Assembly: GCA_964506325.1 (NCBI GenBank)
Contig: CAZDLO010000049.1
Location: 1-25,575 of the forward strand
Reading direction: 5' to 3'
Length of the DNA stretch: 25,575 bases
Source: CAINVV01 sp964506325
GTDB taxonomy: Bacteria; Bacteroidota; Bacteroidia; Bacteroidales; Prolixibacteraceae
In this document: one piece after another, positions 1 through 7,676 of the stretch
Position numbering within the stretch: the stretch's first letter is position 1
Layout of the letters: the number at the start of each line of letters is the position of its first letter
Program-made: the position numbers and the translations under genes
Notes under the pieces: model-generated
Seen by the model: only the letters and a program-made list of their open reading frames with translations
The model's database searches: none
Told to the model about the DNA's origin: nothing

Positions 1-39
1 GGGCTACCCAACTGCTTTTTTTTATGCAGGCAGAGATTG

Positions 40-438
40 TTACAGCGAATTCAGATAGTTGACAATTGCCCAACGCTCTTCTTCATCAACAATCTTCTTT
101 TCGAAATTGGGCATATCACCGCGGCCTACGAAAGACATAAAATATTTGTTGCCTTCAGGTAATGCTTTGAATGCCGGTGTAGACATATCAGGAACCGTTG
201 TTTTCAGGGAAGCAGATTTTGGCCCATCGCCTTTTCCTGCACCACCGTGGCATGATTTGCAATTTTTTGTATAAAGGGTTTTACCCAAATCAATACTTGC
301 CTTGTCACCTTTCTTCGCGTTTTTCATGGCGGAGTACTTGGCTGGTATAACCCAAGGATCATTTTTACCTGCTGCATATGAGGAGAATACACTCATGACG
401 AACACAAATGTCAGGGTTGCAAATAGAAATTTTTTCAT
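40..438 (-). CDS. Small class I cytochrome c, paralog 1
   Basis: Encodes a 132-residue periplasmic mono-heme cytochrome c. Residues 1-22 form a signal peptide. The heme site is CKSCH at 60-64, followed by a GKGDG turn. Met109 in the GDMPNF stretch is the likely distal heme ligand, and the C-terminal helix (EERWAIVNYLNSL) is typical of cytochrome c6/cbb3-type folds. It is about 70% identical by eye to the gene at 664-1059, so the two are a tandem duplication. A terminator (614-646) separates the copies, and a promoter motif of its own lies at 486-514, so this copy is probably transcribed independently. It likely shuttles electrons in the periplasm from the upstream quinol-oxidising module; the acceptor is not visible. 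The family call is secure, the partner is inferred. Confidence 0.93.
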   Translation of the reverse strand: MKKFLFATLTFVFVMSVFSSYAAGKNDPWVIPAKYSAMKNAKKGDKASIDLGKTLYTKNCKSCHGGAGKGDGPKSASLKTTVPDMSTPAFKALPEGNKYFMSFVGRGDMPNFEKKIVDEEERWAIVNYLNSL

Positions 439-485
439 GACAATTTTTTTAAATTTAATATTTAATAATTCAAATAATTAGATAT

Positions 486-514
486 CAAATATAGTTACAA
501 ATTTTCTCCGTCAA
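486..514 (-). promoter_or_regulatory. Bacteroidota-type promoter for the cytochrome at 40-438
   Basis: The minus strand reads TTG (514-512), 18 bases, then TATATTTG (493-486), an exact match to the TAnnTTTG -7 element of Bacteroidota primary sigma factor promoters. The predicted leader is about 40 bases. The TTG is part of ATTGAC, one half of the Crp/Fnr-like repeat found at 9233 and 10674, but the second half is missing here. Confidence 0.55.
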
Positions 515-613
515 TAAATGGACGATAATTTAAAATCCTTCTATTTAGCAAGAGATAAATTTCTCAGTTGAATGGCTTTTTCAAAGGGGGGTGTTCATGC
601 AAAACAGGCAAAA

Positions 614-646
614 AAAATAGCAACAGGGTCGTCCTGTTGCTATTTT
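614..646 (-). terminator. Rho-independent terminator after the cytochrome at 664-1059
   Basis: A perfect 14-bp stem (614-627 with 633-646) encloses a 5-base loop. On the minus strand it is followed at once by eight T residues, counting those in the stem end. It starts 17 bases past the stop codon of the upstream gene and should end the long respiratory transcript before the second small cytochrome gene. Confidence 0.88.
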
Positions 647-663
647 CAATAAAATTTTGCGAA

Positions 664-1059
664 TTATAGGGAATTCATAAAATTAATGATGGCCCAGCGC
701 TCTTCTTCATCTACGATCTTTTTTTCGAAATTGGGCATCTCGTCCCTTCCGACGTATGACATGAAATACTTCGTTCCATCAGGCAAAGCTTTAAAAGCCG
801 GAGATGAGAAATCATCCATTTTTGTCTTCAGAGAAGATGCCTTGGCGCCGTCACCCTTACCCGTACCACCGTGACATGATTTACAGTATTTGGTATACAA
901 AGTTTTACCAAGCTGGATGCTTGCCGGATCACCTTTTTTCTGAATTTTCATTGATTTGTATTTTGCCGGAACATCCCATGGTTTTTTCTCGGCTGCGACG
1001 AATGAGAACAAACTCATCGCGAATACAATTGTCAAAGCTGCAAAAAGAAATTTTTTCAT
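664..1059 (-). CDS. Small class I cytochrome c, paralog 2
   Basis: Encodes a 131-residue periplasmic mono-heme cytochrome c with a signal peptide (about 1-23), heme motif CKSCH at 59-63 and likely Met ligand at 108 (RDEMPNF). It is the tandem paralog of the gene at 40-438; the heme loop and the C-terminal half are nearly the same, while the mature N-terminus and residues 79-85 differ most. It lies 77 bases after the Ig-like membrane protein gene with no clear promoter between them, so it is probably the last gene of the Fe-S/NrfD transcript and ends at the 614-646 terminator. Probable electron acceptor of the membrane complex. Confidence 0.93.
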   Translation of the reverse strand: MKKFLFAALTIVFAMSLFSFVAAEKKPWDVPAKYKSMKIQKKGDPASIQLGKTLYTKYCKSCHGGTGKGDGAKASSLKTKMDDFSSPAFKALPDGTKYFMSYVGRDEMPNFEKKIVDEEERWAIINFMNSL

Positions 1060-1136
1060 ACTAGAATTTTTTTTAATTGATTGAAATTGAACAAATGAAC
1101 TAGATCAAATACTATACCAAAATAGTAAATAATATT

Positions 1137-2012
1137 TTAATTTTTCTCGAGTTTTTTACCTTCTTTCCTGATTTTTATCATCTGTATGACGGCATACATG
1201 TAGTGAGACCATACACCAGCCAGCAGTATGATTAAGGTAGTAATCATCCAGATAGGTGCCCCCGAGGTCCACAAGGAACGTACCGGCTCGACAAAACCTG
1301 AACGGTGATTACCCCACTTGGCATTCTCTGTTTTTTCAACTTCTCCAAAAGTTTCATTTTCTTCAAGCCGGACATAAATCTGCAGATTGCCATTTTCATC
1401 TCCGGGAATGTTCTTTGGGAAATCAAAGGTACCCTCACCACCATCAACGAAACATTCACCAATCTTTAATTTTGTGAAGAGACCCTGAACATATAGGTTG
1501 AAGTTTGTTTCCTTAAGAGGTACAACCTCTCCGTTGGGTCCTGTTGATGAGGCTTTTAAAACTATTGTGTTCAGCGAATCTTTCTCTGCCAGTGTAATTT
1601 GAAGATCAAGATCCCTGAATTTTACAGATGCCTCAGAACCGGATAGTTTTCCTTGTCCGGCAAATACAGCCTTGACTTCATTTTCACCCTCTTTACCTGC
1701 CAGGTAGCGGGTTCCTTTTTCCAGTTTTATGGAAGCATTTCCTTCCTTTGAAGTAACAGTACTTCCCAGTAATTCGGATTTGCCTGCTGAAATTGTGAAA
1801 AATTCAATTTTAGCTTCAAAAACAGGTATGGCTCCTTCTTCGCTTTCTCCGGTCAGTTTTACATCATACCTGCGGCTTTCATCGCCGGTTTTGATAGATT
1901 TTAATTCCAGTGTTGAAGCACTGTTCTGTGCCGGAAGATATGAGGAGAGAAGTCCCAGGACCAGGACTGCAAATGTTTTCCTGAATAAGTTGATTTTATA
2001 TTTCATTGTCAT
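1137..2012 (-). CDS. Membrane-anchored Ig-like periplasmic protein of unknown function
   Basis: Encodes about 291 residues: an N-terminal hydrophobic signal (FAVLVLGLLSSYLPAQ), about 220 residues of predicted beta-rich sequence resembling two Ig-like domains, then a C-terminal membrane helix (about 253-275) with a basic tail (KIRKEGKKLEKN). No heme, Fe-S or catalytic motif is visible. The start overlaps the end of the NrfD gene by 17 bases. ATG at 2012 is chosen; ATG at 2006 is equally possible, and a TTG at 2027 preceded by GGAG cannot be excluded. The overlap with NrfD and position just before a cytochrome c gene suggest an accessory or docking subunit of the membrane complex. I do not recognise a named family. 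Confidence 0.8.
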   Translation of the reverse strand: MTMKYKINLFRKTFAVLVLGLLSSYLPAQNSASTLELKSIKTGDESRRYDVKLTGESEEGAIPVFEAKIEFFTISAGKSELLGSTVTSKEGNASIKLEKGTRYLAGKEGENEVKAVFAGQGKLSGSEASVKFRDLDLQITLAEKDSLNTIVLKASSTGPNGEVVPLKETNFNLYVQGLFTKLKIGECFVDGGEGTFDFPKNIPGDENGNLQIYVRLEENETFGEVEKTENAKWGNHRSGFVEPVRSLWTSGAPIWMITTLIILLAGVWSHYMYAVIQMIKIRKEGKKLEKN

Positions 2013-3399
2013 CTTTTTTATTTTCAACTACTACTTCTCCTAAGCCAATTAATGTTGTTGCCGGACTAATCTGAACTTTTGCAATGGCTTCGCTCATTTC
2101 TTGTTCAGCATCTGCAACTTCCGAGACTGGAATAATGGGAACTATTTTCGCGGCAAGCGTGAACAGGAAACTAAAAAGGGCTACACCTCCCAATACCTGT
2201 GCCCATTCGATCCATGTGGCTGAATAAAGTATCCATTCCGGCCGTATGTCCTGAATGGGCATGTAGGGGGTTTCCAGGGTAGGAACAACAATCAGGTACC
2301 GGTTGATCCAAAGTGCCAAAACCGCAACAACCGCCGCAAATGTGATGGAATTGATGGTCCTGAATCTTGGGATACCCATGATAATGATAGGCAATAATGT
2401 TCCAATGTAATTGGAGAATACGAACAGCCAGAAGTATTTTGTGAAGAGTATCTTAATAAGGTCTTCGTCCAGTTTTTTTGATCCGTACCATTTTGTCAGG
2501 TACTCGCTGAAGGTAAAATAGGCAAAAAACATCGACAGCACCATTAAGATCAGACCAACACCGACAAAATGTTTTTTGGTTATGTATTTTTCCAGGTGAT
2601 AAACGCTTCGGAAGACCCGCATGAGTATAATGATGGCACCTGCACCGGAGAAAACTGCAGCTATCACAAAATATGGACCGAAAATCGTACTGTGCCACCC
2701 AGGTTGAAGCGTCACACTAAATATCCATGCAAGCACGGAATAGACTATGATTGCGATCGCAATAATCATGGCAGACATGATGTCTGTAACATTTTTGATT
2801 CGTTTCCTTTGGGTTGGAGTATCCTGATAACCTAACGCCAATGCTTTGTAAATATTCATACGCCACTTGGGAAGATTTATGTCCTTGGAATCCCGCATTA
2901 ATGCAAAATCACGGATAAAGGAAAGATGCAGGTATATCACACACCCGACAAGGTCTGTTGTAATGGCAATAACGTCCCAGGTGATAGGTGATTGAATCCG
3001 CGGATACATGAAAAGGTAAGGTAAGCGGTCGAGCCTTCCAATACACAATAAAATGTACAAAGGGCCTATTAACAATGCAATCATGGTGGTTAACTCCGCA
3101 ATCCGCAGAATTGGTCCGCGCCAGCTGGTCTTGAAAAGGTGCATAGATCCTGAGACCAGGGCACCGGCATAACTGATACCCATAAAAAAGATGAAATTGA
3201 CAATGTAGACGCCCCAGACAACATTATCCCTCATACCTGTAATAAGGTGACCACGGAGAATTTGCAATACCAGGGCATAGATGGCAAAAAATATCACTGC
3301 CAGCAGAAAACCCATCCATGCAAACCAAGCGAAACTCGTTTTCTCCAGCTGTGGAAGAAACTCTTTGAGAAGTTCCTGTTTTCTTGAATTATTTTCCAT
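1996..3399 (-). CDS. NrfD/PsrC-type integral membrane quinol-interacting subunit
   Basis: Encodes a 467-residue polytopic protein with roughly ten hydrophobic helices and a short soluble N-terminus (about 1-22). Helix and loop character, including NVVWGVYIVNFIFFMGISYAG and a late PTLETPYMPIQDIRPEW loop, fit the NrfD/polysulfide-reductase C family. Family members bind quinol at the membrane and lack heme. The gene follows the Fe-S subunit by 8 bases and overlaps the next gene, so these are translationally coupled. By analogy with NrfCD, PsrBC and the ActBC pair of alternative complex III, this subunit exchanges electrons between menaquinone and the Fe-S protein. Direction of electron flow is inferred from the absence of a terminal reductase. 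Confidence 0.92.
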   Translation of the reverse strand: MENNSRKQELLKEFLPQLEKTSFAWFAWMGFLLAVIFFAIYALVLQILRGHLITGMRDNVVWGVYIVNFIFFMGISYAGALVSGSMHLFKTSWRGPILRIAELTTMIALLIGPLYILLCIGRLDRLPYLFMYPRIQSPITWDVIAITTDLVGCVIYLHLSFIRDFALMRDSKDINLPKWRMNIYKALALGYQDTPTQRKRIKNVTDIMSAMIIAIAIIVYSVLAWIFSVTLQPGWHSTIFGPYFVIAAVFSGAGAIIILMRVFRSVYHLEKYITKKHFVGVGLILMVLSMFFAYFTFSEYLTKWYGSKKLDEDLIKILFTKYFWLFVFSNYIGTLLPIIIMGIPRFRTINSITFAAVVAVLALWINRYLIVVPTLETPYMPIQDIRPEWILYSATWIEWAQVLGGVALFSFLFTLAAKIVPIIPVSEVADAEQEMSEAIAKVQISPATTLIGLGEVVVENKKDDNEI

Positions 3400-3407
3400 T
3401 TTTCAGT

Positions 3408-4370
3408 TTAATTTTTTTTCATTTTTTTGACATAGGGAACATCCTTATACCTCGCATTGATCTCATCATCGTGGTCAAATCCGCGTTCAACAGGGAATTG
3501 CCTGTTAACTGGAGGAAGGTAATACACACTTGGTTTAGTGCCGAGATCTTCCAAATGCCGGTATCCGCTTCTGGAAGCAATCAGTTCAGAAAAACGGATT
3601 GTCTCGTCACCATTTGTAACGATGTCTTCAAGCTGATCTCCGAAATAGATGACGCCCATCGGACAGGCAGTCACGCAATGAGGCATTTTACCATCGCGGA
3701 TCATATCCGGACAAAAGTCGCATTTACTTACTGTTCCCTCTTTTCCCGGCACGCTGGTTTCCGGGGAATATGGCTGATCGATATCAAATGTCGGACTGTG
3801 TGACCAGTTAAACTGACGGGCAGAATACGGACAACCGGTCATGCAGAATTTGCACCCGATACAGCGTTCGTTGTCAATAAGAACGATACCATCAGACCTC
3901 TTATAGGTTGCACCGACCGGACACACACTTACACACAATGGTTTGTCGCAATGGAAACAGGGTTTTGGCATCCAGTAAGGTGCGGATTCCTCCGTCTCCT
4001 GCATCAGGTATACCTTCATGAATTCCTGGTTTGGGGGCAGATGATGTGCTTTCTGACATTTCTCGACACACGCCCTTGCATTCTTGCATTTGGCGAGATC
4101 TATAACCATCACGAATTTCCGGTGTGGAATCCCCTGGCGGGACGCCTCAGGTGAAATATATTTTTCCATATAGTTGATCTTTTCTTTGGCAACCTTAACC
4201 AATTGTCCGTCCGGAGTAAGAAGCGTTATCATTTCTCCTGTTTCATTCTCCGGGTCGACGGGAATATCGGCAAATCCGGCTTTTGCTGCCACAGCCGAAA
4301 GTCCGCCGAGAAAACTTATCCTCAAAAATTTTCTTCGGTTATTCCTTTTTTCATTTGATGAATCGTCCAT
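3408..4370 (-). CDS. Tat-exported four-cluster Fe-S protein (NrfC/PsrB/DmsB family)
   Basis: Encodes 320 residues with a twin-arginine signal (NNRRKFLRIS, RR at 12-13), so it acts on the periplasmic face. Four Cys motifs are visible: C95-x5-C101-x3-C105; C138-x2-C141-x4-C146-x3-C150; C170-x2-C173-x2-C176-x3-C180; C217-x2-C220-x11-C232-x3-C236. The second Cys of motif I is Ala98, giving 15 rather than 16 ligands. In this family the first three Cys of motif I pair with the last Cys of motif IV, so that cluster would have three Cys and may be [3Fe-4S]. The protein should wire the NrfD quinol site to the adjacent cytochromes. No Mo-enzyme partner is present. The start is fixed by the Tat signal. 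Confidence 0.94.
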   Translation of the reverse strand: MDDSSNEKRNNRRKFLRISFLGGLSAVAAKAGFADIPVDPENETGEMITLLTPDGQLVKVAKEKINYMEKYISPEASRQGIPHRKFVMVIDLAKCKNARACVEKCQKAHHLPPNQEFMKVYLMQETEESAPYWMPKPCFHCDKPLCVSVCPVGATYKRSDGIVLIDNERCIGCKFCMTGCPYSARQFNWSHSPTFDIDQPYSPETSVPGKEGTVSKCDFCPDMIRDGKMPHCVTACPMGVIYFGDQLEDIVTNGDETIRFSELIASRSGYRHLEDLGTKPSVYYLPPVNRQFPVERGFDHDDEINARYKDVPYVKKMKKN

Positions 4371-4475
4371 ATTGTGTTGAATTTAAAGTTTGAAAGAATA
4401 TTTTCCCAGGCCTTATTTGTCCTGAATATTAATTTTTAGCACCTTATTCTTCATCTCTCATTTCTCATCTTCCTT

Positions 4476-5096
4476 TCAGTGTTTTCCTTCGTGGAATCCG
4501 GTTACAATTGATTTGAAATTGCTGGTTGGAGTTGCTCCGAAAGTGCAGAAATATACATGTATAGCCAGGAAAACGGACAACAGGAATCCAATTGTGATAT
4601 GAAGGATATCCGTAAGAAAGAATGCCTGCGAGCCGAATATCTGTTGAATAAAGGCACCTGAAAATAGCATAGGCAGGCCGGTAACAAATATCAGGGGCAT
4701 CAGGATGTACATGGTTATAAAGTAAGTAACCTGTTGTATTGGATTGAACTTCATTTTTTTTGTTACAGGGAAGGGGGCAGATTCGCCCTTGAAGATACCA
4801 AAAGTATAATAGCGGAATTGAACCATCAGACGGTCATTTAATCCCTTCAGCTGAATCCTGTAGTGACGGCCGTTTTTTGATACGGTATTCGCCAGGATGA
4901 ACAGCAGGTAGTCAAATATAAGAATAAAACCGGCAATGTTGTGGATGTTAACGGCGAGGTCAAACCGGATGAAGGGATTCATCGGGTCAGAATATTGCAT
5001 ACTCAGGCCACTGACAATCAGTAATATTATCAGAATGGCATTTATGACATGCCATATTCTTATCAACCCCGGGTATAAGTATAGTTTATTTTCCAT
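4476..5096 (-). CDS. Four-helix b-type cytochrome (cytochrome b561 / FdnI-HyaC-like)
   Basis: Encodes a 206-residue membrane protein with four helices. His16 (RIWHVINA), His52 (NIHNIAG), His166 (ILHITIG) and His180 (AIHVYFC) are placed as expected for a di-heme b cytochrome of the formate dehydrogenase gamma / Ni-Fe hydrogenase b-subunit / thiosulfate reductase cytochrome b group. The start overlaps the end of the seven-heme cytochrome gene by 11 bases, which implies coupled translation and a physical pair: heme b in the membrane and heme c outside. It could form a second quinol-reactive route beside NrfD. A 105-base gap with no terminator precedes the Fe-S gene downstream. Confidence 0.9.
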   Translation of the reverse strand: MENKLYLYPGLIRIWHVINAILIILLIVSGLSMQYSDPMNPFIRFDLAVNIHNIAGFILIFDYLLFILANTVSKNGRHYRIQLKGLNDRLMVQFRYYTFGIFKGESAPFPVTKKMKFNPIQQVTYFITMYILMPLIFVTGLPMLFSGAFIQQIFGSQAFFLTDILHITIGFLLSVFLAIHVYFCTFGATPTSNFKSIVTGFHEGKH

Positions 5097-6069
5097 TTTT
5101 TTTGTTTTTTGTCAATATTCTGAGAATTGTATGAACTGAAATTCCAGCCAGAACCAGCAGGAAAACTGCTATGCTTATCCTGTTGAGGTAAACGTTCCGG
5201 TTGGCACCGATTATGTAGGTGGAATTAAGAATTTTCTCGTTGTCAAATCCCAGCCAGGCTGTTTTTGATTTGATCTGGTACTGGTAGAGTGAATTCAGCA
5301 GGATTGAATTTTTGGAATGGCATTCCTGGCATAACTTCACGGCTTTCTCCTTTGGCTGAATGTTATGAGCTACCAGAAGTGAATCCTGGACATGTGCATG
5401 ACACTCGATGCAGCGTACATTCAGGAAATGTCGGGCCTGGTTGGGTAACCAGTCGTGTTTGGCAATAATATTTGGTTTTTCATTGTCGCTTATCAACTCA
5501 AATTTGTTGATGTTGTTGTGACAACTTAGGCAAATGTTGTTATCGTAGGCAATAACCTTTTTGATGATAGAGTCATTCCGTGCACTGATTTTGTAAGTGT
5601 GCGGTTCGTGACAGGTCCAGCAGTTAAAATCTTCTGAATGCTTGGTGGCATGCGTGCTTTGCATGTATTCAGCTTCAATTTTTTCAAACTGAAATTTTGC
5701 ATATTTTTCGTCCCCGCCATGACAATCAATACAATTCATGTTTTGCTCCATCCTGACTTCCGGAGAGTGGGGCCAGGTACCAAAATCTTCAGAATGGCAA
5801 TCGGTGCATTTAAAAGTTTTATGGTTGGATTGGTAAAAGAGGATTGTGTCAATCTTCATACCAGGTTCCATCTTGTGTTTTACCTGTTTGCCAGCCACTG
5901 TATTTTCGTAGGAGAAATGGTTGTGGGCATGGCATTTTAAGCAATTATCATTGGTCTTCTGGTTCTCTGTTTTGGCAGCTGCCGGTATCTCCTGAGCGCT
6001 TAACGGACTGGCTCCCGCAAGTAAAAATATCAGTAAGAGTCCTTTGATCAGCTTAATAGGGTTGTTCAT
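5086..6069 (-). CDS. Seven-heme c-type cytochrome with C-terminal membrane anchor
   Basis: Encodes 327 residues: a signal peptide (about 1-25), seven CXXCH motifs starting at Cys43, 88, 113, 150, 180, 220 and 247, and a C-terminal membrane helix (about 298-316) followed by a basic tail. Many spare His residues (for example HSPEV, STHATKH, HEPH) are candidate distal ligands for bis-His hemes. There is no CXXCK motif, so it is not an NrfA nitrite reductase, and the C-terminal anchor differs from the N-terminal anchor of NapC/NrfH. It is the first gene after the 6141-6186 terminator and overlaps the cytochrome b gene. Likely role: heme wire between the membrane b cytochrome or Fe-S protein and periplasmic acceptors. 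Confidence 0.93.
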   Translation of the reverse strand: MNNPIKLIKGLLLIFLLAGASPLSAQEIPAAAKTENQKTNDNCLKCHAHNHFSYENTVAGKQVKHKMEPGMKIDTILFYQSNHKTFKCTDCHSEDFGTWPHSPEVRMEQNMNCIDCHGGDEKYAKFQFEKIEAEYMQSTHATKHSEDFNCWTCHEPHTYKISARNDSIIKKVIAYDNNICLSCHNNINKFELISDNEKPNIIAKHDWLPNQARHFLNVRCIECHAHVQDSLLVAHNIQPKEKAVKLCQECHSKNSILLNSLYQYQIKSKTAWLGFDNEKILNSTYIIGANRNVYLNRISIAVFLLVLAGISVHTILRILTKNKKNGK

Positions 6070-6140
6070 AGTATTTGGATATATTATCGTTCAGACTGTT
6101 TAACCTGGCTGAATGAATTTAGACTTAATTAAATAGCCGA

Positions 6141-6186
6141 TTGTTTAAAAAATAAGAAGCCACATCAAATTGATTGTGGCTTCTTA
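6141..6186 (-). terminator. Rho-independent terminator after the DUF5777 gene
   Basis: A perfect 12-bp stem (6153-6164 with 6175-6186) with a 10-base loop is followed on the minus strand by TTTTTTAAACAA. It lies about 70 bases past the stop codon of the barrel gene and 72 bases before the seven-heme cytochrome start, splitting the outer-membrane genes from the inner-membrane complex genes. Confidence 0.88.
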
Positions 6187-6255
6187 CATTTGGGTGTACT
6201 TTTATATCATTTCAGATTTTACTTAAAATCAACTGATACTTCATGGCAGAACCTG

Positions 6256-7191
6256 TTAGAATCCCCACAACCTTGTCATAACGAAACCGAGGCAGAAGTT
6301 TTCCAGGGAGACTTTCTGCATGTTGTTCAGCATCATGTCCTGTGGTAGCAATGTTTGGTTCGTACTTGCGAAAATCTGGAAAGCATGGGTACTTGTTGAC
6401 ACCTCGAATCCTAACGATACATTTGGCTCGGGGTGGATGTCGAAATTTGCCTGTTCAGATATGCTTTTGATCTTCAAGGGGACATCAACATTGAAAACAA
6501 ATGATCCCTGAGGAGATATCTTTACACGACCACCGGCATGAATACCTACCTTGTCGTGATCCTGGTGCCAAAGGGTTGTGTTGAAGTGTGAAAAGCTTAC
6601 AGCAGCCTGTAATGTCAGCACCTCATTGAATTTCCTGGCAACAATTGCCTGTGCGAAGTAGGAGAGACGGTTGGTGGAACGGAAATCATACTTGGTATAG
6701 GCTACTGAATCTGACGAATGGTAATACTGGTTCGAATTCCAGACTTTAAGCTCCCTTCCGTCGATGCCTACATTGCCGTAAAACGAAAGAGAAACAGGCA
6801 TGCCGGTATTCATCTGTTCAAACGGAGTCCATTTGGCATTGAAGTCACTGTACATGTTCTTTTTCTGGATACCGTATCCGATCTGGCAATTCTTGGCAAT
6901 TACGTAATCCAGCGCAAGCCTGATATCGTTGGCAGGGGCCATGATACCGAACAGGTCTTTGAACCCGTTTCCCATAGGGCCGAATTTGTGTTGTATCACA
7001 GCCTCTAGAGTATTTACCGGAGATATTTTGGAAGTTTGCTGATCAATAAGATAGCCACTCTCCCAAACAAAGCGAACCGGTTTGTTGACAACAACTTCCG
7101 GTTCGGTAGCTGTTGAGTCTGTCTGACCTTGAGCAAATTGATATGTGAAGGGCAAAAGACTTAAAATAAGGAATATAAAGGTTTTTTTCAT
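6256..7191 (-). CDS. DUF5777-type outer-membrane beta-barrel protein
   Basis: Encodes 311 residues with a signal peptide (about 1-20). The mature part has the alternating pattern of amphipathic strands and ends in Phe (FVMTRLWGF), as outer-membrane barrels do. The segment from about residue 59 (ISPVNTLEAVIQHKFGP, then FGIMAPANDIRLALDYVI) matches my knowledge of the Bacteroidota DUF5777 barrel family. Its function is undescribed. It follows the mono-heme lipoprotein gene by 26 bases and should be on the same transcript, ending at 6141-6186. Pairing with two heme lipoproteins suggests a barrel that helps move electrons or a small redox substrate across the outer membrane; this is inference. Confidence 0.82.
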   Translation of the reverse strand: MKKTFIFLILSLLPFTYQFAQGQTDSTATEPEVVVNKPVRFVWESGYLIDQQTSKISPVNTLEAVIQHKFGPMGNGFKDLFGIMAPANDIRLALDYVIAKNCQIGYGIQKKNMYSDFNAKWTPFEQMNTGMPVSLSFYGNVGIDGRELKVWNSNQYYHSSDSVAYTKYDFRSTNRLSYFAQAIVARKFNEVLTLQAAVSFSHFNTTLWHQDHDKVGIHAGGRVKISPQGSFVFNVDVPLKIKSISEQANFDIHPEPNVSLGFEVSTSTHAFQIFASTNQTLLPQDMMLNNMQKVSLENFCLGFVMTRLWGF

Positions 7192-7217
7192 TGGTAAGAA
7201 TTCTTAAATGTTCCTGA

Positions 7218-7598
7218 TTAATTGTTTTTTGCGCCTTGTTGAATCCAGGTCAATAGCAGCTGAGACTCAGCTGCAGAGTATTGCTTCCAGGTATGTGTGG
7301 TGGCCTGGTAATTTGGGTGTACGAGAATCACACTGCTTGCTGGAGTAGTAGTATTGACCAGACTCATATTTTTGAGGCTGTTATAGGCATTGGCCGAAGT
7401 AAGGTCCGGAGCCTGTCCGCCAGCTTTGTGGCAGGAAATGCATTTATCCGTAAAGATCGGAACGATCTGTGTTGCGAACAATACATCCACGTTAGGATCT
7501 ACCGGTGGTAACTCCTCTTCTGCGATGAAATCGTAGGTACATGCGTTGAGCAGCAGCCCGAACACAAAGAGAAGAAAATAAATATTTGATTTTTTCAT
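7218..7598 (-). CDS. Mono-heme c-type cytochrome lipoprotein
   Basis: Encodes 126 residues: a lipoprotein signal ending LLLNAC (lipid Cys20), a short acidic/Pro linker (EEELPPVDPNVD), then a cytochrome c-like domain with one heme motif CISCH at 53-57 and the following KAGGQAPDL. The C-terminus has WKQYSAAESQLLLTWIQQGA, a helix common in Bacteroidota cytochrome-domain lipoproteins. A Met ligand is not obvious; Met78 is one candidate. The gene begins 22 bases after the terminator at 7621-7659 and leads directly into the barrel gene. Probably anchored in the outer membrane next to the barrel as an electron carrier. Confidence 0.87.
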   Translation of the reverse strand: MKKSNIYFLLFVFGLLLNACTYDFIAEEELPPVDPNVDVLFATQIVPIFTDKCISCHKAGGQAPDLTSANAYNSLKNMSLVNTTTPASSVILVHPNYQATTHTWKQYSAAESQLLLTWIQQGAKNN

Positions 7599-7620
7599 TG
7601 AGGAGGATTTTTTGAAACCA

Positions 7621-7659
7621 TATAAAAAAGACTTCCGGTATAGAGAAGCCTTTTTTATA
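7621..7659 (-). terminator. Rho-independent terminator after the six-heme lipoprotein gene
   Basis: Arms at 7621-7635 and 7645-7659 form an A/T-flanked stem with a GGCTTC/GAAGTC core and 9-base loop. In the minus-strand RNA the single irregular pair is G-U, while in plus-strand RNA it would be an A-C mismatch, so it favours minus-strand use. A TTTTTTATA tract follows. Only 22 bases lie between it and the next start codon, so partial read-through rather than a full stop is plausible. Confidence 0.75.
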
Positions 7660-7676
7660 TTGGTCCAGTTAACTAA

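Noticed and set aside
3384..3803. Plus-strand 139-codon frame opposite the Fe-S gene
   Set aside because: It is antisense to a well-supported gene with all cluster motifs and has no family signal.
5086..6069. Nitrite reductase (NrfA) or octaheme enzyme
   Set aside because: All seven heme motifs are CXXCH with no CXXCK; the C-terminal membrane anchor and 327-residue length fit an electron-transfer protein better.
1137..6069. Polysulfide, DMSO or tetrathionate reductase operon
   Set aside because: Fe-S and NrfD subunits are present, but no molybdopterin catalytic subunit is encoded in the window, so no terminal reductase can be named.
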